Positions 33,035-42,007 are shown, counted from the first letter of the stretch. The stretch is DNA of 64,000 nucleotides from Flavonifractor sp052065355 (GCF_052065355.1 NZ_JBQHUF010000006.1:62001-126000); one strand, 5' to 3'. Notes: a model not told the origin generated them from the letters alone. Program-made: numbers and translations.

Positions 33035-33963
33035 GATGCGTTTGCTCCTTCCGCGGCGGCGATCCCGGCTTCATACACCTCGGGCTCTACGGTGTGTTCC
33101 ATCAGGAAGGCCAGCCATTTTTGATACCAGGCTTTTGTAAAGTGGACTCCGTCCACCGTGGCGTCGGCGGGCAGGATGCCATTTTCATCGGTGAGGGCGT
33201 CGGCTACGTCCAGCAGGATCACGTGCTCTTCCACAGCCAGCTGGGGGAAGATGGCGTTGTAGGCCGCTACCCGGTCGTTGTTCACATAGGAGGGCTGCTT
33301 GTTGGCGGCGCACTTCTCGGCGTTCACCGGCACCAGATTTTCCAGGTAGATCACGGCGTCAGGCTGGAGCTGGCGCACCTTCTCCAGGAACGAGGCAAAG
33401 GTATTGTGGAAGGCGTCGTCGTTGTAATACCCCAGCTCATTGATGCCCAGGGAGATGTAGATCTTCTTGTACTGCTTGCCCCGTGCCAGGGCATCCACCA
33501 CAGTGTATTTACCGCCGTCCAGCTCGATGACTTCTTTGCTGTCCATCTCGAAAATGGTCAGGCCCTTGTAGCAGTAGAAGTCGGCGCCCTTGATGCCGCT
33601 GTACAGCCGCAGGCCGTCGGTGCGGGAGTCGCCGATGAACAGCGCGTCGGAGAAATAGTCCATCTCCACCGCCTCGCTGGCGGGGGCGGGCTGGGTAAAG
33701 TCAAAGGCCTCGGGGGTGGGCTCCGGTGTGGGAGTGGGTGTGGGTGTAGGAGTAGGGGTGGGCTCCGGCGTGGAGCTCTCCACGACAGGAGGCGCCGACT
33801 TGGCGGCTGCCGATTGGGATTCTTCCGGAGACTGGCCCAGGGAGGGAATGATAATCAGACCCAGGCACACCACCACAGCGGCGGCGATCAGGGGAAGGAG
33901 AGGCGGCCGCCGCTTCCTGCGGCTGTGCCGGACCCGTTTAGGCTGATAGGAGTAAGAGGACAA
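33031..33963 (-). CDS. Membrane-anchored SGNH/GDSL-family hydrolase
   Basis: This 310-residue protein has a basic N terminus (R-H-S-R-R-K-R-R), one membrane helix (about residues 23-43), a Pro/Thr/Glu repeat spacer (P-T-P-T-P-T..., about 70-88) and an extracellular SGNH domain. The catalytic Ser is in F-I-G-D-S-R-T-D-G, with G-I-N-E-L-G as block III and D-G-V-H-F as the Asp/His block. Such enzymes often remove or add acetyl groups on cell-wall glycans. It is co-translated with the DUF4358 lipoprotein. Confidence 0.88.
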   Translation of the reverse strand: MSSYSYQPKRVRHSRRKRRPPLLPLIAAAVVVCLGLIIIPSLGQSPEESQSAAAKSAPPVVESSTPEPTPTPTPTPTPTPEPTPEAFDFTQPAPASEAVEMDYFSDALFIGDSRTDGLRLYSGIKGADFYCYKGLTIFEMDSKEVIELDGGKYTVVDALARGKQYKKIYISLGINELGYYNDDAFHNTFASFLEKVRQLQPDAVIYLENLVPVNAEKCAANKQPSYVNNDRVAAYNAIFPQLAVEEHVILLDVADALTDENGILPADATVDGVHFTKAWYQKWLAFLMEHTVEPEVYEAGIAAAEGANAS

Positions 33964-33990
33964 GGGTAAGACACCTCATTTTCTGTAATT

Positions 33991-34695
33991 CTATAAAATG
34001 GCGGCCGGATCCAGGATCAGTTCCTCCAGCCGGGAGAAGTCTGCCGCCTCCCACCTGGGGGTCCAGGGCGTGGTGTTGGGCAGATGCTTGGGGTTGTACC
34101 ATACAGTAGACAGGCCGCAGTCCAGAGCGCCCCGGATGTCGGTGGACAGATTGTCGCCCACCACCAGTACCCGGTCCCGGGAGGGATCGCCCAGCCGGTG
34201 GAGCACCGGCTCAAAAAAGTCGGGAGAGGGCTTGGAGGCCCCGATCTCCTCCGAAATAAAGAGATAGGGGATCACACCGGCCAGCGGCGAGCGGGCAAAA
34301 CGGCCCTTCTGGGCGCGGGCCACTCCGTTGGTAATGATGGCAAGGGTGCAGTGGGGCGCCAGATGGCGGCACAGTTCCTCCGCTCCCGGCAGCAGGAAGG
34401 CGCCCTGAGCCAGGTGGTCTAAGTAATCCCGGTTGAACTCCACTGGGTCGTCGTCCCGGCCCATGGCCCGGGAAAAGGCTGCAAAGCGCTCCACCACCAG
34501 CCAGGACTGCTTGACCTCTCCCCGGTCCAGCCGGGCCCACAGCTCCCGGTTGATGGACAGATAGAGGTCCCGGGTCTGGTCGTTGAAGGGATAGCCTCTG
34601 GCCTCCAGCACGGCCCGCAGGGCCTCATGCTCGGCCTTGTCGAAGTCGAACAGGGTGTTGTCCGCGTCAAACAGAATAAAATCAAAGTTTGCCAT
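33991..34695 (-). CDS. YjjG-like HAD nucleotidase
   Basis: This 234-residue HAD hydrolase has motif I D-A-D-N-T-L-F-D-F-D, motif II I-I-T-N-G, a Lys in G-A-S-K-P-S and motif IV V-G-D-N-L-S-T-D. The D-A-D-N-T-L-F-D-F variant and length fit YjjG, which dephosphorylates non-canonical pyrimidine nucleotides and cleans nucleotide pools. Its start overlaps the preceding exporter gene by 14 bases. Confidence 0.88.
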   Translation of the reverse strand: MANFDFILFDADNTLFDFDKAEHEALRAVLEARGYPFNDQTRDLYLSINRELWARLDRGEVKQSWLVVERFAAFSRAMGRDDDPVEFNRDYLDHLAQGAFLLPGAEELCRHLAPHCTLAIITNGVARAQKGRFARSPLAGVIPYLFISEEIGASKPSPDFFEPVLHRLGDPSRDRVLVVGDNLSTDIRGALDCGLSTVWYNPKHLPNTTPWTPRWEAADFSRLEELILDPAAIL

Positions 34696-35161
34696 GCTTT
34701 CCCTCCAGACGTGTCCGGCGCTTATCCTGAGAGACGATGAACAGCCGCATCAGGGAGGATACCATCAGCACCCCGGTGGCCAGAGCGCCTGCCAGGCCCA
34801 GGGTGTGGAGCAGAGAGGAGAGGAAGAGAGAGGTCTCTCCGCTCATAGCGTGCTCCATGGTGTAATAGATGCCGCCGCCGGGCACCAGGGGGAAGAGCGC
34901 CACCAGCAAATAGCTGGTCACCGGGCACTTCCGCAGCCGGGCCATCAGCTCCGACCAGGCGGAGATGGCCAGGGCGGCGAAAAAGGACTGGATGATATCG
35001 CTGTGGACCAGCGGGGCGGTGAGCAGGTAGCACAGCCAGCCAAGGGCTCCGCCGCCGGCGCAGATCAGCATGCCCACCCCGTGGATGTTGAACAGCAGGG
35101 AGAAGCCGATGCAGGCCAGGAAGGCCCACAGGCACGGGAGGTAATAAGTCAGCTCGCTCAT
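34682..35161 (-). CDS. Threonine/serine exporter, C-terminal half (ThrE2/DUF3815)
   Basis: This 159-residue protein has about four or five helices, with the V-P-G-G-G-I-Y-Y-T-M family motif of the small ThrE half. In actinobacteria ThrE is one protein; in Firmicutes the two halves are separate genes, as here, with the partner ending one base upstream. It probably exports threonine/serine or a related small acid. Confidence 0.88.
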   Translation of the reverse strand: MSELTYYLPCLWAFLACIGFSLLFNIHGVGMLICAGGGALGWLCYLLTAPLVHSDIIQSFFAALAISAWSELMARLRKCPVTSYLLVALFPLVPGGGIYYTMEHAMSGETSLFLSSLLHTLGLAGALATGVLMVSSLMRLFIVSQDKRRTRLEGKHGKL

Positions 35162-35162
35162 G

Positions 35163-35936
35163 TCAACCTCCCATAAACATCCGGGTCAGACCCAGGGACA
35201 GGGCGGTGCCCAGGGCGATGGCCGCTCCGATGAGCAGGGCCTCCGCCGCCTTGCTGATGCCCGCCACCATGTCTCCGGCCATGATATCCCGCATGGCGTT
35301 GGTAAAGGCGATGCCGGGTACCAGCGCCATCAGGGCGCCGATGATGATGGCGTCCATGTTTGCACCCACGCCCAGACCTGTGAGGATCACCGCCGCCAGA
35401 GCGGAAGCGGCCCCGCCGGCCACGGTTTTGAAGAACAGGTTGGCGCCCAGCCGGGAGGTGAGGGTGAGGCACAGGCCGATGACCACCCCGCACAGCCCGC
35501 CGCACACTCCGTCCAGGGGCGTGCCGCCGTAAAACAGGGAGAACATGCCGCAGCCCAGGAAGTAGGCCAGCAGCTGGATCCACAGGGGATAGACCCGGTG
35601 GTTACGCTGGATGGCCTCCATCTGCTCCAGGGCCTGGTCAAAAGGCGGCGCCTGGCTGCACAGTTTGCGGCACAGGTCATTATATTGCTCCAGCAGGTAA
35701 ATGTCCGTGCCGTGGGCGGGCATCCGGCGGATCTGGGTCAGCGGCTCCCCTTTGGGAGAGGTCAGGCTGATGATGATGCAGTTGGGGATGGCAAAGACCT
35801 CACCCTGCGCCACGCCGTAGGCCTGAAGCAGGCGGCGGATGGATTCCTCCACCCGGTAGATCTCCGCGCCGCTCTCCATCAGCCGGTAGCCCATTTCGCT
35901 GACCAGGCACAGCAGCTTGTTATAGTCCAGCTCCAA
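35163..35936 (-). CDS. Threonine/serine exporter, N-terminal half (DUF1212)
   Basis: About 257 residues: a soluble N-terminal domain (M-E-S-G-A-E-I-Y-R-V-E-E-S-I motif near residue 20) followed by five helices with a G-V-G-A-N-M-D loop and P-G-I-A-F-T-N-A-x-R-D. The TTG at 35936 is favoured because GGAAAGGG lies ten bases upstream; a GTG at 35945 is too close to that site, and no ATG precedes the domain in a sensible position. It forms an operon with the other ThrE half and the HAD gene. Confidence 0.82.
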   Translation of the reverse strand: MELDYNKLLCLVSEMGYRLMESGAEIYRVEESIRRLLQAYGVAQGEVFAIPNCIIISLTSPKGEPLTQIRRMPAHGTDIYLLEQYNDLCRKLCSQAPPFDQALEQMEAIQRNHRVYPLWIQLLAYFLGCGMFSLFYGGTPLDGVCGGLCGVVIGLCLTLTSRLGANLFFKTVAGGAASALAAVILTGLGVGANMDAIIIGALMALVPGIAFTNAMRDIMAGDMVAGISKAAEALLIGAAIALGTALSLGLTRMFMGG

Positions 35937-36183
35937 GCAGAGCACACCCTTTCCTGACCCATAAAACGGCCTCCTTTCTGCGGGCGGGTGTGGAGCTATC
36001 CCACAGACGGAAGGGCCGGTGAAAAAGTTGACGTAAAATCGGGAAAAATAAAAAAACAAAGAAAAAAAGACCGCCGCGCAGGGCGGCAGTCTTTGGACTG
36101 CTGTTACAGCACCTGCGGAGCGGACCTGAGGGCCCGCTCCGCGGTTATTATATCACACAAGTTCTTCAAATACGATACCAAAA
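35937..36183. other. Intergenic region with two hairpins
   Basis: It holds the exporter-operon promoter region and two stem-loops: AGAC-CGCC...GGCGG-AGTCT at about 36068-36095, with A-rich and TTT flanks, and GCGGAGCGG/CCGCTCCGC at about 36115-36143. The second probably terminates the metal ATPase transcript, which runs leftwards. No gene is seen. Confidence 0.45.
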
Positions 36184-38058
36184 TCAGACTGTATTTTTCC
36201 CCCGCCATGCCAGCAAAAAGGCGGAGTTGACGATAACGGCCACCGACCCGGCGTTGTGAACCAGAGCGCCTACCACCGGATTGAGGATCCCGGTAATGGC
36301 CAGCACGATGGCGATGAAGTTCAGCGCCATGGAGAAGGTCAGATTGAGCTTGATGGTGGTCATCATCCGCCGGGCCAGGCCCAGCAGGTGGGGCAGCTCC
36401 CGGATGTCATCGCTGACCAGGGCGATGTTGGCGGCGTCCACGGCGATATCGCTGCCCACGCCACCCATAGCGATGCCCACCATGGCCGTTTTCAGAGCGG
36501 GCGCGTCATTTACCCCATCCCCTACCATGCACACCGGTACCCCATCTGCCTGGCTGCGGGCGATCCAGCCCAGCTTATCCTCCGGCAGGCAGCCCGCCTG
36601 CACCTGGGTAATGCCCAGCTGGGCGGCGATATGGCGGGCGGCGTTTTCGTGGTCACCGGTGAGAAGCACCGGCTCCACCCCTGCCCGGCGCACCCGCTTT
36701 ACTGTGTCGGCGGCGTCCGTCCGCAGGGTATCTGCCAGGGCCAGCAGGCCCACCGCCTCCCCGCCGGCGGCCACAAAGATGACGGTGCAGCCCTCTTCCC
36801 GGCAAATTTGGGCGGCTTTCTCCGCCCCCGGCGGCAGGGAAATCCCCGCCTCTTCCAGCAGGGCGGCATTGCCCGCCAGCAGCACTTCGCCGGCTACCAC
36901 GGCCTCCACGCCTCGACCGGGACGCATGGACCACTCCCCAGCCTCCGGGATTGGAAGCCCTTTCTCCTTGCAGCAGCGCACCACCGCCTTGCCCAGGGGG
37001 TGCTCCGAGCGGGCCTCTGCCGCGGCGGCAGAGGCAAAGAGCCGCTCCTCCGGCCAACTGGGATGAAGCGAAGTTACCTTGGTGACCTGGGGCACCCCCA
37101 GGGTGAGGGTGCCCGTCTTGTCAAAGGCCGCCCGGCCCACCAGAGCCAGCCGCTCCAGGGCGTCCCCTTCCCGCACCAGGAAGCCGTGGCGGGTGGCGTT
37201 GCCGATGGCCGCCATGATGGCGGTGGGAGTGGCCAGCACCAGGGCGCAGGGGCAGAAGACCACCAGAATGGTTACCGCCCGGATGATCTCCCCGGTGAAC
37301 AGCCAGGTGAGGACGGCGGCGGACAGGGCAATGACCACGATCCAGGTGGCCCACCGGTCGGCGATCCCCACGATCTTGGCCTTGCCCGCGTCGGCGGACT
37401 GGACCAAGCGGATCATCCGCTGGATGGAGCTGTCCTCCCCCACCTTTTCCGCCACCATGTCAAAGGAGCCAAACTGGTTCACTGTGCCACTGGACACCGA
37501 GTCTCCGGGGCCCTTGTCTACCGGCAGGGACTCCCCGGTCATTACCGCCTGGTCGATGGCGGTCTGACCGGAGCGCACCACCCCGTCCACCGGCACCGTC
37601 TCCCCCGGCAGCACCCGCAGCAGGTCTCCTACCCGCACGTCCTGGGCGGGGATGATCTCCTCCCCCGCCGCAGTGATCCGCCGGGCAGTGCGGGGAGTAA
37701 GTTTCACCAGCTTCTCGATGCCTGCCCGGGCCTTGGCCACCGTCAGATCCTCCAGCAGGGCACCCAGCTGCATGATGAAAGCTACCTCTCCGGCGGCAAA
37801 GTCCTCCCCAATGTACACCGAGGCCACCAGGGCAATGGACACCAGCAGGTCGGCCTTGATGTCAAAGGCGGTGACCAGGCCGATAAAGGCCTCCAGCAGG
37901 ATAGGTACCCCGCACAGCACGATGGCAATCCATGCCGGGTCAAAAGGCAGGGGTGCCAGCTCAAAGATGCTGGTCGCCAGGGCTAAGCCGGACACAATTA
38001 GAAAAAGGATGTCTCTTTTGATGCCGCCCCACTCCAGCAGGGCCTCCAGACGTGCCAT
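36184..38058 (-). CDS. P1B-type heavy-metal-transporting ATPase
   Basis: A 624-residue metal export pump. Visible are the actuator loop M-T-G-E-S, the metal-site motif C-P-C in F-C-P-C-A-L-V-L-A-T-P, the phosphorylation site D-K-T-G-T-L-T, the nucleotide-domain H-P pair in E-H-P-L-G-K-A and the hinge G-D-G-V-N-D-A-P-A. There is no N-terminal heavy-metal-associated domain. C-P-C occurs in Cu+ and Zn2+/Cd2+ pumps; the G-tract operator upstream favours Cu+ or another CsoR/RcnR-family ligand. The ATG at 38058 has GGAGG upstream. No csoR or copZ gene lies next to it. Confidence 0.9.
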   Translation of the reverse strand: MARLEALLEWGGIKRDILFLIVSGLALATSIFELAPLPFDPAWIAIVLCGVPILLEAFIGLVTAFDIKADLLVSIALVASVYIGEDFAAGEVAFIMQLGALLEDLTVAKARAGIEKLVKLTPRTARRITAAGEEIIPAQDVRVGDLLRVLPGETVPVDGVVRSGQTAIDQAVMTGESLPVDKGPGDSVSSGTVNQFGSFDMVAEKVGEDSSIQRMIRLVQSADAGKAKIVGIADRWATWIVVIALSAAVLTWLFTGEIIRAVTILVVFCPCALVLATPTAIMAAIGNATRHGFLVREGDALERLALVGRAAFDKTGTLTLGVPQVTKVTSLHPSWPEERLFASAAAAEARSEHPLGKAVVRCCKEKGLPIPEAGEWSMRPGRGVEAVVAGEVLLAGNAALLEEAGISLPPGAEKAAQICREEGCTVIFVAAGGEAVGLLALADTLRTDAADTVKRVRRAGVEPVLLTGDHENAARHIAAQLGITQVQAGCLPEDKLGWIARSQADGVPVCMVGDGVNDAPALKTAMVGIAMGGVGSDIAVDAANIALVSDDIRELPHLLGLARRMMTTIKLNLTFSMALNFIAIVLAITGILNPVVGALVHNAGSVAVIVNSAFLLAWRGKNTV

Positions 38059-38072
38059 ACCATACGCCTCCT

Positions 38073-38124
38073 TATACCAATGGGGGTATGGGTATATTAT
38101 ACCCTGGGGGGTATACGGTGTCAA
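38073..38124 (-). promoter_or_regulatory. Consensus promoter with CsoR-like operators for the metal ATPase
   Basis: On the minus strand TTGACA (38119-38124), 17 bases and TATAAT (38096-38101) form a perfect SigA promoter. A pseudo-palindrome TATACCC-N4-GGGTATA with a run of six C/G (38098-38115) fills the spacer. A second copy-like element, TATACC...GGGGGTAT...GGTATA, lies at 38073-38096. Such G-tract palindromes are bound by CsoR/RcnR-family repressors. Confidence 0.75.
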
Positions 38125-38130
38125 GAAAAA

Positions 38131-38161
38131 AGCGCCGCACACCTCTGGGGTGTGCGGCGCT
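38131..38161 (-). terminator. Terminator of the YczE-like gene
   Basis: AGCGCCGCACACC and its complement form a 13-bp stem. On the minus strand the T6 tract runs straight into the -35 of the next gene. Confidence 0.88.
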
Positions 38162-38165
38162 GGGG

Positions 38166-38825
38166 TCACAGCAGGAACTTCTCCTCAAACTTTCCCACCG
38201 GTTTTTTGAACTGCTTGGTGAGCAGGCCCACACAGATAGCGGCGGCCACCGTGCCCTCCCGGACCCCTTCCAGGTGGCCCAGGCAGAGCAGGCCGGTGAC
38301 AATGGAGATGCACACCAGGGTCACGTCGAAGGCCACCTTCACGTTGCCGAATTTCAGGGGTGTCACCTGGCAGATGGCCAGCACGATCCCCTCTCCCGCG
38401 GTGGTGATCAGCTTGGCCATTACCTCGATGCTCACCCCCAGGGCTACCAGCGTGATGCCGATGGCACAGAGAACCCATTGCTGAAGGTAGTTGGACCAGG
38501 AAATACCCCGGAGCACCCACTCTCCCACGTCGATCATCAGGCCGAACAGGATGGCGGCGGGGATCTGGAGCAGCTGGAACCACTGGTACCTCCTGCGCAG
38601 GATAACGATCTGAATCAGCACGAAGATACAGTTCATGATGATGGTGGTAGTGCCCACCGACAGCCCGGAAATACAGCTGGTCACATAAGGAACGCTGGAA
38701 ATGGGCGAGGTGCCCAGGGCGCCTGCAATGGAAAAGGCCACACCGAAGGCCATGACGGCCAGGCCCACCGCCAGGCAGAGGCACCGGGCGGGAATGTGTT
38801 TGAGAGGAATCTTGGTATCGTGCAA
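38166..38825 (-). CDS. YczE/YitT-like integral membrane protein
   Basis: This 219-residue protein has five or six helices and the motifs A-L-G-T-S-P-I-S-S-V-P-Y and T-A-G-E-G-I-V-L-A-I typical of YczE/DUF6198 proteins. The function in this family is not established. The TTG at 38825 is chosen because AAGGAGG lies eight bases upstream; an in-frame TTG seven codons earlier has no such site. It is the last gene of a leftward series with the two flavodoxin-like genes. Confidence 0.8.
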   Translation of the reverse strand: MHDTKIPLKHIPARCLCLAVGLAVMAFGVAFSIAGALGTSPISSVPYVTSCISGLSVGTTTIIMNCIFVLIQIVILRRRYQWFQLLQIPAAILFGLMIDVGEWVLRGISWSNYLQQWVLCAIGITLVALGVSIEVMAKLITTAGEGIVLAICQVTPLKFGNVKVAFDVTLVCISIVTGLLCLGHLEGVREGTVAAAICVGLLTKQFKKPVGKFEEKFLL

Positions 38826-38863
38826 GGAAAGGGCCTCCTTATCCAAACGGAGGGACAGGCGGA

Positions 38864-39466
38864 TCAGGTCTGTTCAATTTGCATCGTCTGCATTTGTTCT
38901 TTGGAAATATTATGTTTTTTTCCGTATTCCGTCCAGTAGGCTGTGGACGCCTTCAGGAACAGGGATTTGGGCAGGGGCATAGTGGTGTGGAAGGAGGCGT
39001 ATCGCCCCTCTTTCACAGACTTGGCAAACTTCTTGATGCTGCCCGCCGCCAGAAAGCGGAAGGGCGTGTCCAGGATGGCCTCCCCGCTGCCAATCTCCAG
39101 CACGGAGCCGAAGGGCCAGCCGTTCTGCTTGCAGAACAGCGCCATCATCTCCACCGCCGTGTGGTTCTGGGCGTACTCCAGAAAGCCGCAGTTGATGAGC
39201 ACGGACACGGTAGGTTTTTGCTGAGGCGGTTCCGCCTCCAAAGCTTTGAGGAAATTCAGCAGGGTGACGGGCAGACCGTCGGCGTACAGCGGGAAGGCAA
39301 AGACCAGGTCGGTGTACGCTCCCACCTTGGCGCACAGCTCCCGGTGGTTGGTTTTTGTGATGTCGCAGTAGTCCGCTTTGCAGCAGTCCATAAACAGCCC
39401 GGCATACCGCTTGGAATTGGACTTGGGCGCCCGGGGGCTGCCGTTGAGGATCAGGATGCGTCCCAT
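38864..39466 (-). CDS. Flavodoxin-like / NAD(P)H-dependent FMN oxidoreductase-family protein
   Basis: This 200-residue protein begins R-I-L-I-L-N-G-S-P-R, the FMN phosphate-binding loop of the flavodoxin-like fold. A conserved F-A-F-P-L-Y-A-D-G-L-P segment follows. The start at 39466 lies inside the preceding gene (16-base overlap), indicating translational coupling. Probably a flavin-dependent reductase with unknown substrate. Confidence 0.78.
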   Translation of the reverse strand: MGRILILNGSPRAPKSNSKRYAGLFMDCCKADYCDITKTNHRELCAKVGAYTDLVFAFPLYADGLPVTLLNFLKALEAEPPQQKPTVSVLINCGFLEYAQNHTAVEMMALFCKQNGWPFGSVLEIGSGEAILDTPFRFLAAGSIKKFAKSVKEGRYASFHTTMPLPKSLFLKASTAYWTEYGKKHNISKEQMQTMQIEQT

Positions 39467-39966
39467 TTCGCCGCCTCCCTCCTCACTGCGGCCTCCAGCT
39501 CCTCCTCCGAAGAGAAGAGCACCTGGAAGTCCGTAAAATTCATGTTGCGGGCGTTGCGCTCCACCAGCCGCCGGAAGAGCTCCTGCTCCTCCGGGCCGCC
39601 GGCTCCATAGCCGATGATAACGGCCTGCTTGAGGGCCACTGCCCGCTGGACGTGATGGGTCTCCCCATCCACCAGCCGGATAAAGGCCTGCTGGACGGGG
39701 ATGGCCCGCTCCAGCATGGTTTTCATCACCGTGTCGTAGCCGCCGTATTTGATCCGGCTGACGTAGATCACGCCGTCGCTCTGTGCAATCAGAGGATAGA
39801 CCGTCACGGCGTCGTCCCGGATGACGCACCGGCCTGGCGTTTTGGTCCAGCAGCCGAAGCAGCCCACACAGTTGTGGATGTTCAGGCCGGAGAGATCGAT
39901 CACCTTGATCTGATCGGGATCTTTGACGGTGAGGTCAAGGGGTCGGTCGCTGAGAATTAATTTCAT
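39451..39966 (-). CDS. Flavodoxin-family protein with Cys cluster
   Basis: This 171-residue flavodoxin-like protein has H-N-C-V-G-C-F-G-C-W-x-K-T-P-G-R-C near residue 32, the cysteine arrangement of the NADPH-dependent FMN reductase group, and lacks a complete N-terminal FMN loop, which the following protein has. The two overlap and may work as a pair. The gene starts 30 bases beyond the end of the integrated element, with AAGGAG upstream. It was probably directly behind rlmD before insertion. Confidence 0.75.
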   Translation of the reverse strand: MKLILSDRPLDLTVKDPDQIKVIDLSGLNIHNCVGCFGCWTKTPGRCVIRDDAVTVYPLIAQSDGVIYVSRIKYGGYDTVMKTMLERAIPVQQAFIRLVDGETHHVQRAVALKQAVIIGYGAGGPEEQELFRRLVERNARNMNFTDFQVLFSSEEELEAAVRREAAKWDAS

Positions 39967-39996
39967 GCAGTTGGGTTTGCTCCTTGTATTTGATGG

Positions 39997-41712
39997 TCAG
40001 GGCTGGTCTTTCTCCAGCAGCACTACGGATTCCACAGATGCCCCGCATTCATCAAATTGCGTGAGCACCTTTTGTTCAATGGGAAACTTGTACGCAATCG
40101 CCTTTACAAAGCGTTTCTGTGTCTTTTGTTCCTCACGCGGGAACAACTCAACCTCAGAAATCAGGTATTTCACAAGGTCGCGCCGTTCTGCTGCATTCAT
40201 TCTATCATAGATTGCGTCAAAAGACGAGAGGATTCCTATCATAGATTGCACAGACATCTGATTGCTTTCCAGAGTTGCCTTTTTCATCATGCTTTCTTGC
40301 AGCAGATCCTCCGCCTTATAAATCTGGTCATAGAGGTCATTCAGGCGGCGGGTCATGTCTGCGCGGCGGCGCTCTGCATACTTATCATCCGGAGCAATGC
40401 GGTCAATATCCCGCTCCAAGCTGTCGCGGCTGCGCTGTAAAGCGGATAGCTGGTTTTTGTAGGCGGTAATGTCATTCTCGACCTCGGTCATGTCCACGGC
40501 GGTCATTACCTTTTCCTGCAAATCTTTGATAAACTGCGGATTGCGAACAATCTTCCGGGTGTACTCCATCACCTCGTCCTCAACCTGACTGGCTACCACG
40601 CCATTCCTGCGGCATACCGAAGTCCCCCGGTGTTTTGTCGCATAGGAGCAGACATAAGATTCTGTACGGCGCTCTGTACCGTCTTGATTTGTCCACTTGG
40701 TCATGCCGATGTACATGGGTGCGCCGCATTGCGGACATTTTACGATACCAGACAACAGATGTGCGTTATACTGACCGATGTTGTGATTGCCCTTTTTCCC
40801 ACGGATGGCTTTGATCTCCTGCACTCGGTCAAAATCCTCTTTAGAAACAAACGCCTCATGGGAAATAACCTCACTCAAAATATACTCGTCCTGTTTCACA
40901 AGCCGATACTCATTATCTTTGCCGGGAACTTTCTCTGTGCGTCGTTTGCCCCATGCCACGCGCCCTGTATAAACCGGATTGCTAAGCATTCTCTTGATGT
41001 GGTCAGAACTCCACTCGCCATAGCTGGGGCGGATTGCATTCTTTGCCGGTGGGCGAGTATAACCGTTTCGATTGAGATAACCCGAAATTGCTGTGTATCC
41101 CATATTGCGGTTTAGGAACATATCAAAGGCCAACTGCACGACAGCCTTTTCTTCCGGAACAGTCTCCAATTTTCCTTTACTCTTGTCATCGCCCTTTACC
41201 AGACGATACCCATAGGGTGCAAAGCCACCGTTCCAGCCGCCGGATTTTGCTTTTTCCTCGCGCCCCAAAAGGCTCTGTGCAATGATGTTTTCGCGCTCCA
41301 ACTCAGCTACCGCGCCAAGAATGGTAATCATCATTTTTCCCATAGAGGTCGAGGAATCAAGCCCATCTTCTACGCACATCAGGTGAACGCCGTATTTCAT
41401 AATGAACTCAAGGGAGTTCAGCACATCCCGCGCGTTTCTGCCAAACCTCGATAATTTGAAAACCAGCACATAGTCCGTATGCACTTTTCCACTCTGAATG
41501 TCATCCAGCATCCGCTGGAACTCAGTCCGTCCCTCGATACTCTTGCCACTTTTGCCTTCTTCAACGTAGGTATCAAGAACGGTCATACCCCGACGCTCGG
41601 CGCATTCAGCCAGATAGTGTTTCTGCCCGTCCAGACTATACCCCTTTACCTGACGCTCACTGCTGACACGGATATAGATTACACACGATTTGCCCTCTTT
41701 CGTATTATACAT
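39997..41712 (-). CDS. Large serine recombinase (element integrase)
   Basis: 571 residues. The resolvase domain starts with Y-I-R-V-S-S (catalytic Ser about residue 17) and includes F-K-L-S-R-F-G-R-N-A-R and the E-helix. A recombinase domain follows, then a zinc ribbon (K-C-P-Q-C-G ... Y-V-C-S-Y ... S-V-C-R) and a long coiled coil near residues 440-520, the usual large-serine-integrase plan. The ATG at 41712 follows GGAGGAAA; codons further upstream are unlikely. Its last residues, S-V-E-S-V-V-L-L-E-K-D-Q-P, are probably partly encoded by the chromosome (the original rlmD tail), because the attachment core lies inside this segment. Confidence 0.93.
   Translation of the reverse strand: MYNTKEGKSCVIYIRVSSERQVKGYSLDGQKHYLAECAERRGMTVLDTYVEEGKSGKSIEGRTEFQRMLDDIQSGKVHTDYVLVFKLSRFGRNARDVLNSLEFIMKYGVHLMCVEDGLDSSTSMGKMMITILGAVAELERENIIAQSLLGREEKAKSGGWNGGFAPYGYRLVKGDDKSKGKLETVPEEKAVVQLAFDMFLNRNMGYTAISGYLNRNGYTRPPAKNAIRPSYGEWSSDHIKRMLSNPVYTGRVAWGKRRTEKVPGKDNEYRLVKQDEYILSEVISHEAFVSKEDFDRVQEIKAIRGKKGNHNIGQYNAHLLSGIVKCPQCGAPMYIGMTKWTNQDGTERRTESYVCSYATKHRGTSVCRRNGVVASQVEDEVMEYTRKIVRNPQFIKDLQEKVMTAVDMTEVENDITAYKNQLSALQRSRDSLERDIDRIAPDDKYAERRRADMTRRLNDLYDQIYKAEDLLQESMMKKATLESNQMSVQSMIGILSSFDAIYDRMNAAERRDLVKYLISEVELFPREEQKTQKRFVKAIAYKFPIEQKVLTQFDECGASVESVVLLEKDQP
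40015..40035 (-). other. Attachment junction, recombinase side
   Basis: GTGGAATCCGTAGTGCTGCTG on the minus strand encodes V-E-S-V-V-L-L and matches the rlmD junction at 14 of 21 positions. As serine integrases need only a two-base crossover, the exact point cannot be fixed. Confidence 0.6.
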
Positions 41713-41733
41713 AGATTTCCTCCTATTGCAGGA

Positions 41734-41756
41734 CCGGGCGGTCATCGACCGCCCGG
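41734..41756 (-). other. Hairpin between the small ORF and the recombinase
   Basis: Perfect arms CCGGGCGGTC and GACCGCCCGG with loop ATC, upstream of the recombinase ribosome-binding site. No T run follows, so it is more likely a stabilising or attenuating structure than a terminator. Confidence 0.5.
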
Positions 41757-41766
41757 AATACTCTGC

Positions 41767-41949
41767 TCAGATTTTCTGATTTTCCTTTTCTGCGGCAGCA
41801 TATTTAATCAGGATTTGTGCCAGAACATTGATAAAGTTCTGGTAGCAGTCCCTCTGCTCTGCTGTCATCTGAACCACGCTCTCCTTGGGAAAGCGAAGCT
41901 CGGTTCCATTGTTTGCAGTGTAGCTCTTGTAGTTTTCGTTTTCTACCAT
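41767..41949 (-). CDS. Small hypothetical protein upstream of the recombinase
   Basis: A 60-residue acidic protein (M-V-E-N-E-N-Y-K-S...), partly helical, with a GGAGTGA ribosome-binding site and a near-consensus promoter upstream. It precedes the recombinase by 54 bases in the same direction. It could be a recombination directionality factor by size and location, but no DNA-binding motif is seen. Confidence 0.55.
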   Translation of the reverse strand: MVENENYKSYTANNGTELRFPKESVVQMTAEQRDCYQNFINVLAQILIKYAAAEKENQKI

Positions 41950-42007
41950 GTAATCACTCCATTTGACGTTATGTTCGTCAGCCGAATGAAGTGCCGCTCT
42001 TTCAATG

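Noticed and set aside
33716..33790. Tandem repeat that could suggest a CRISPR or minisatellite
   Set aside because: It encodes the Pro-Thr spacer of the SGNH hydrolase; no unique spacers are present.
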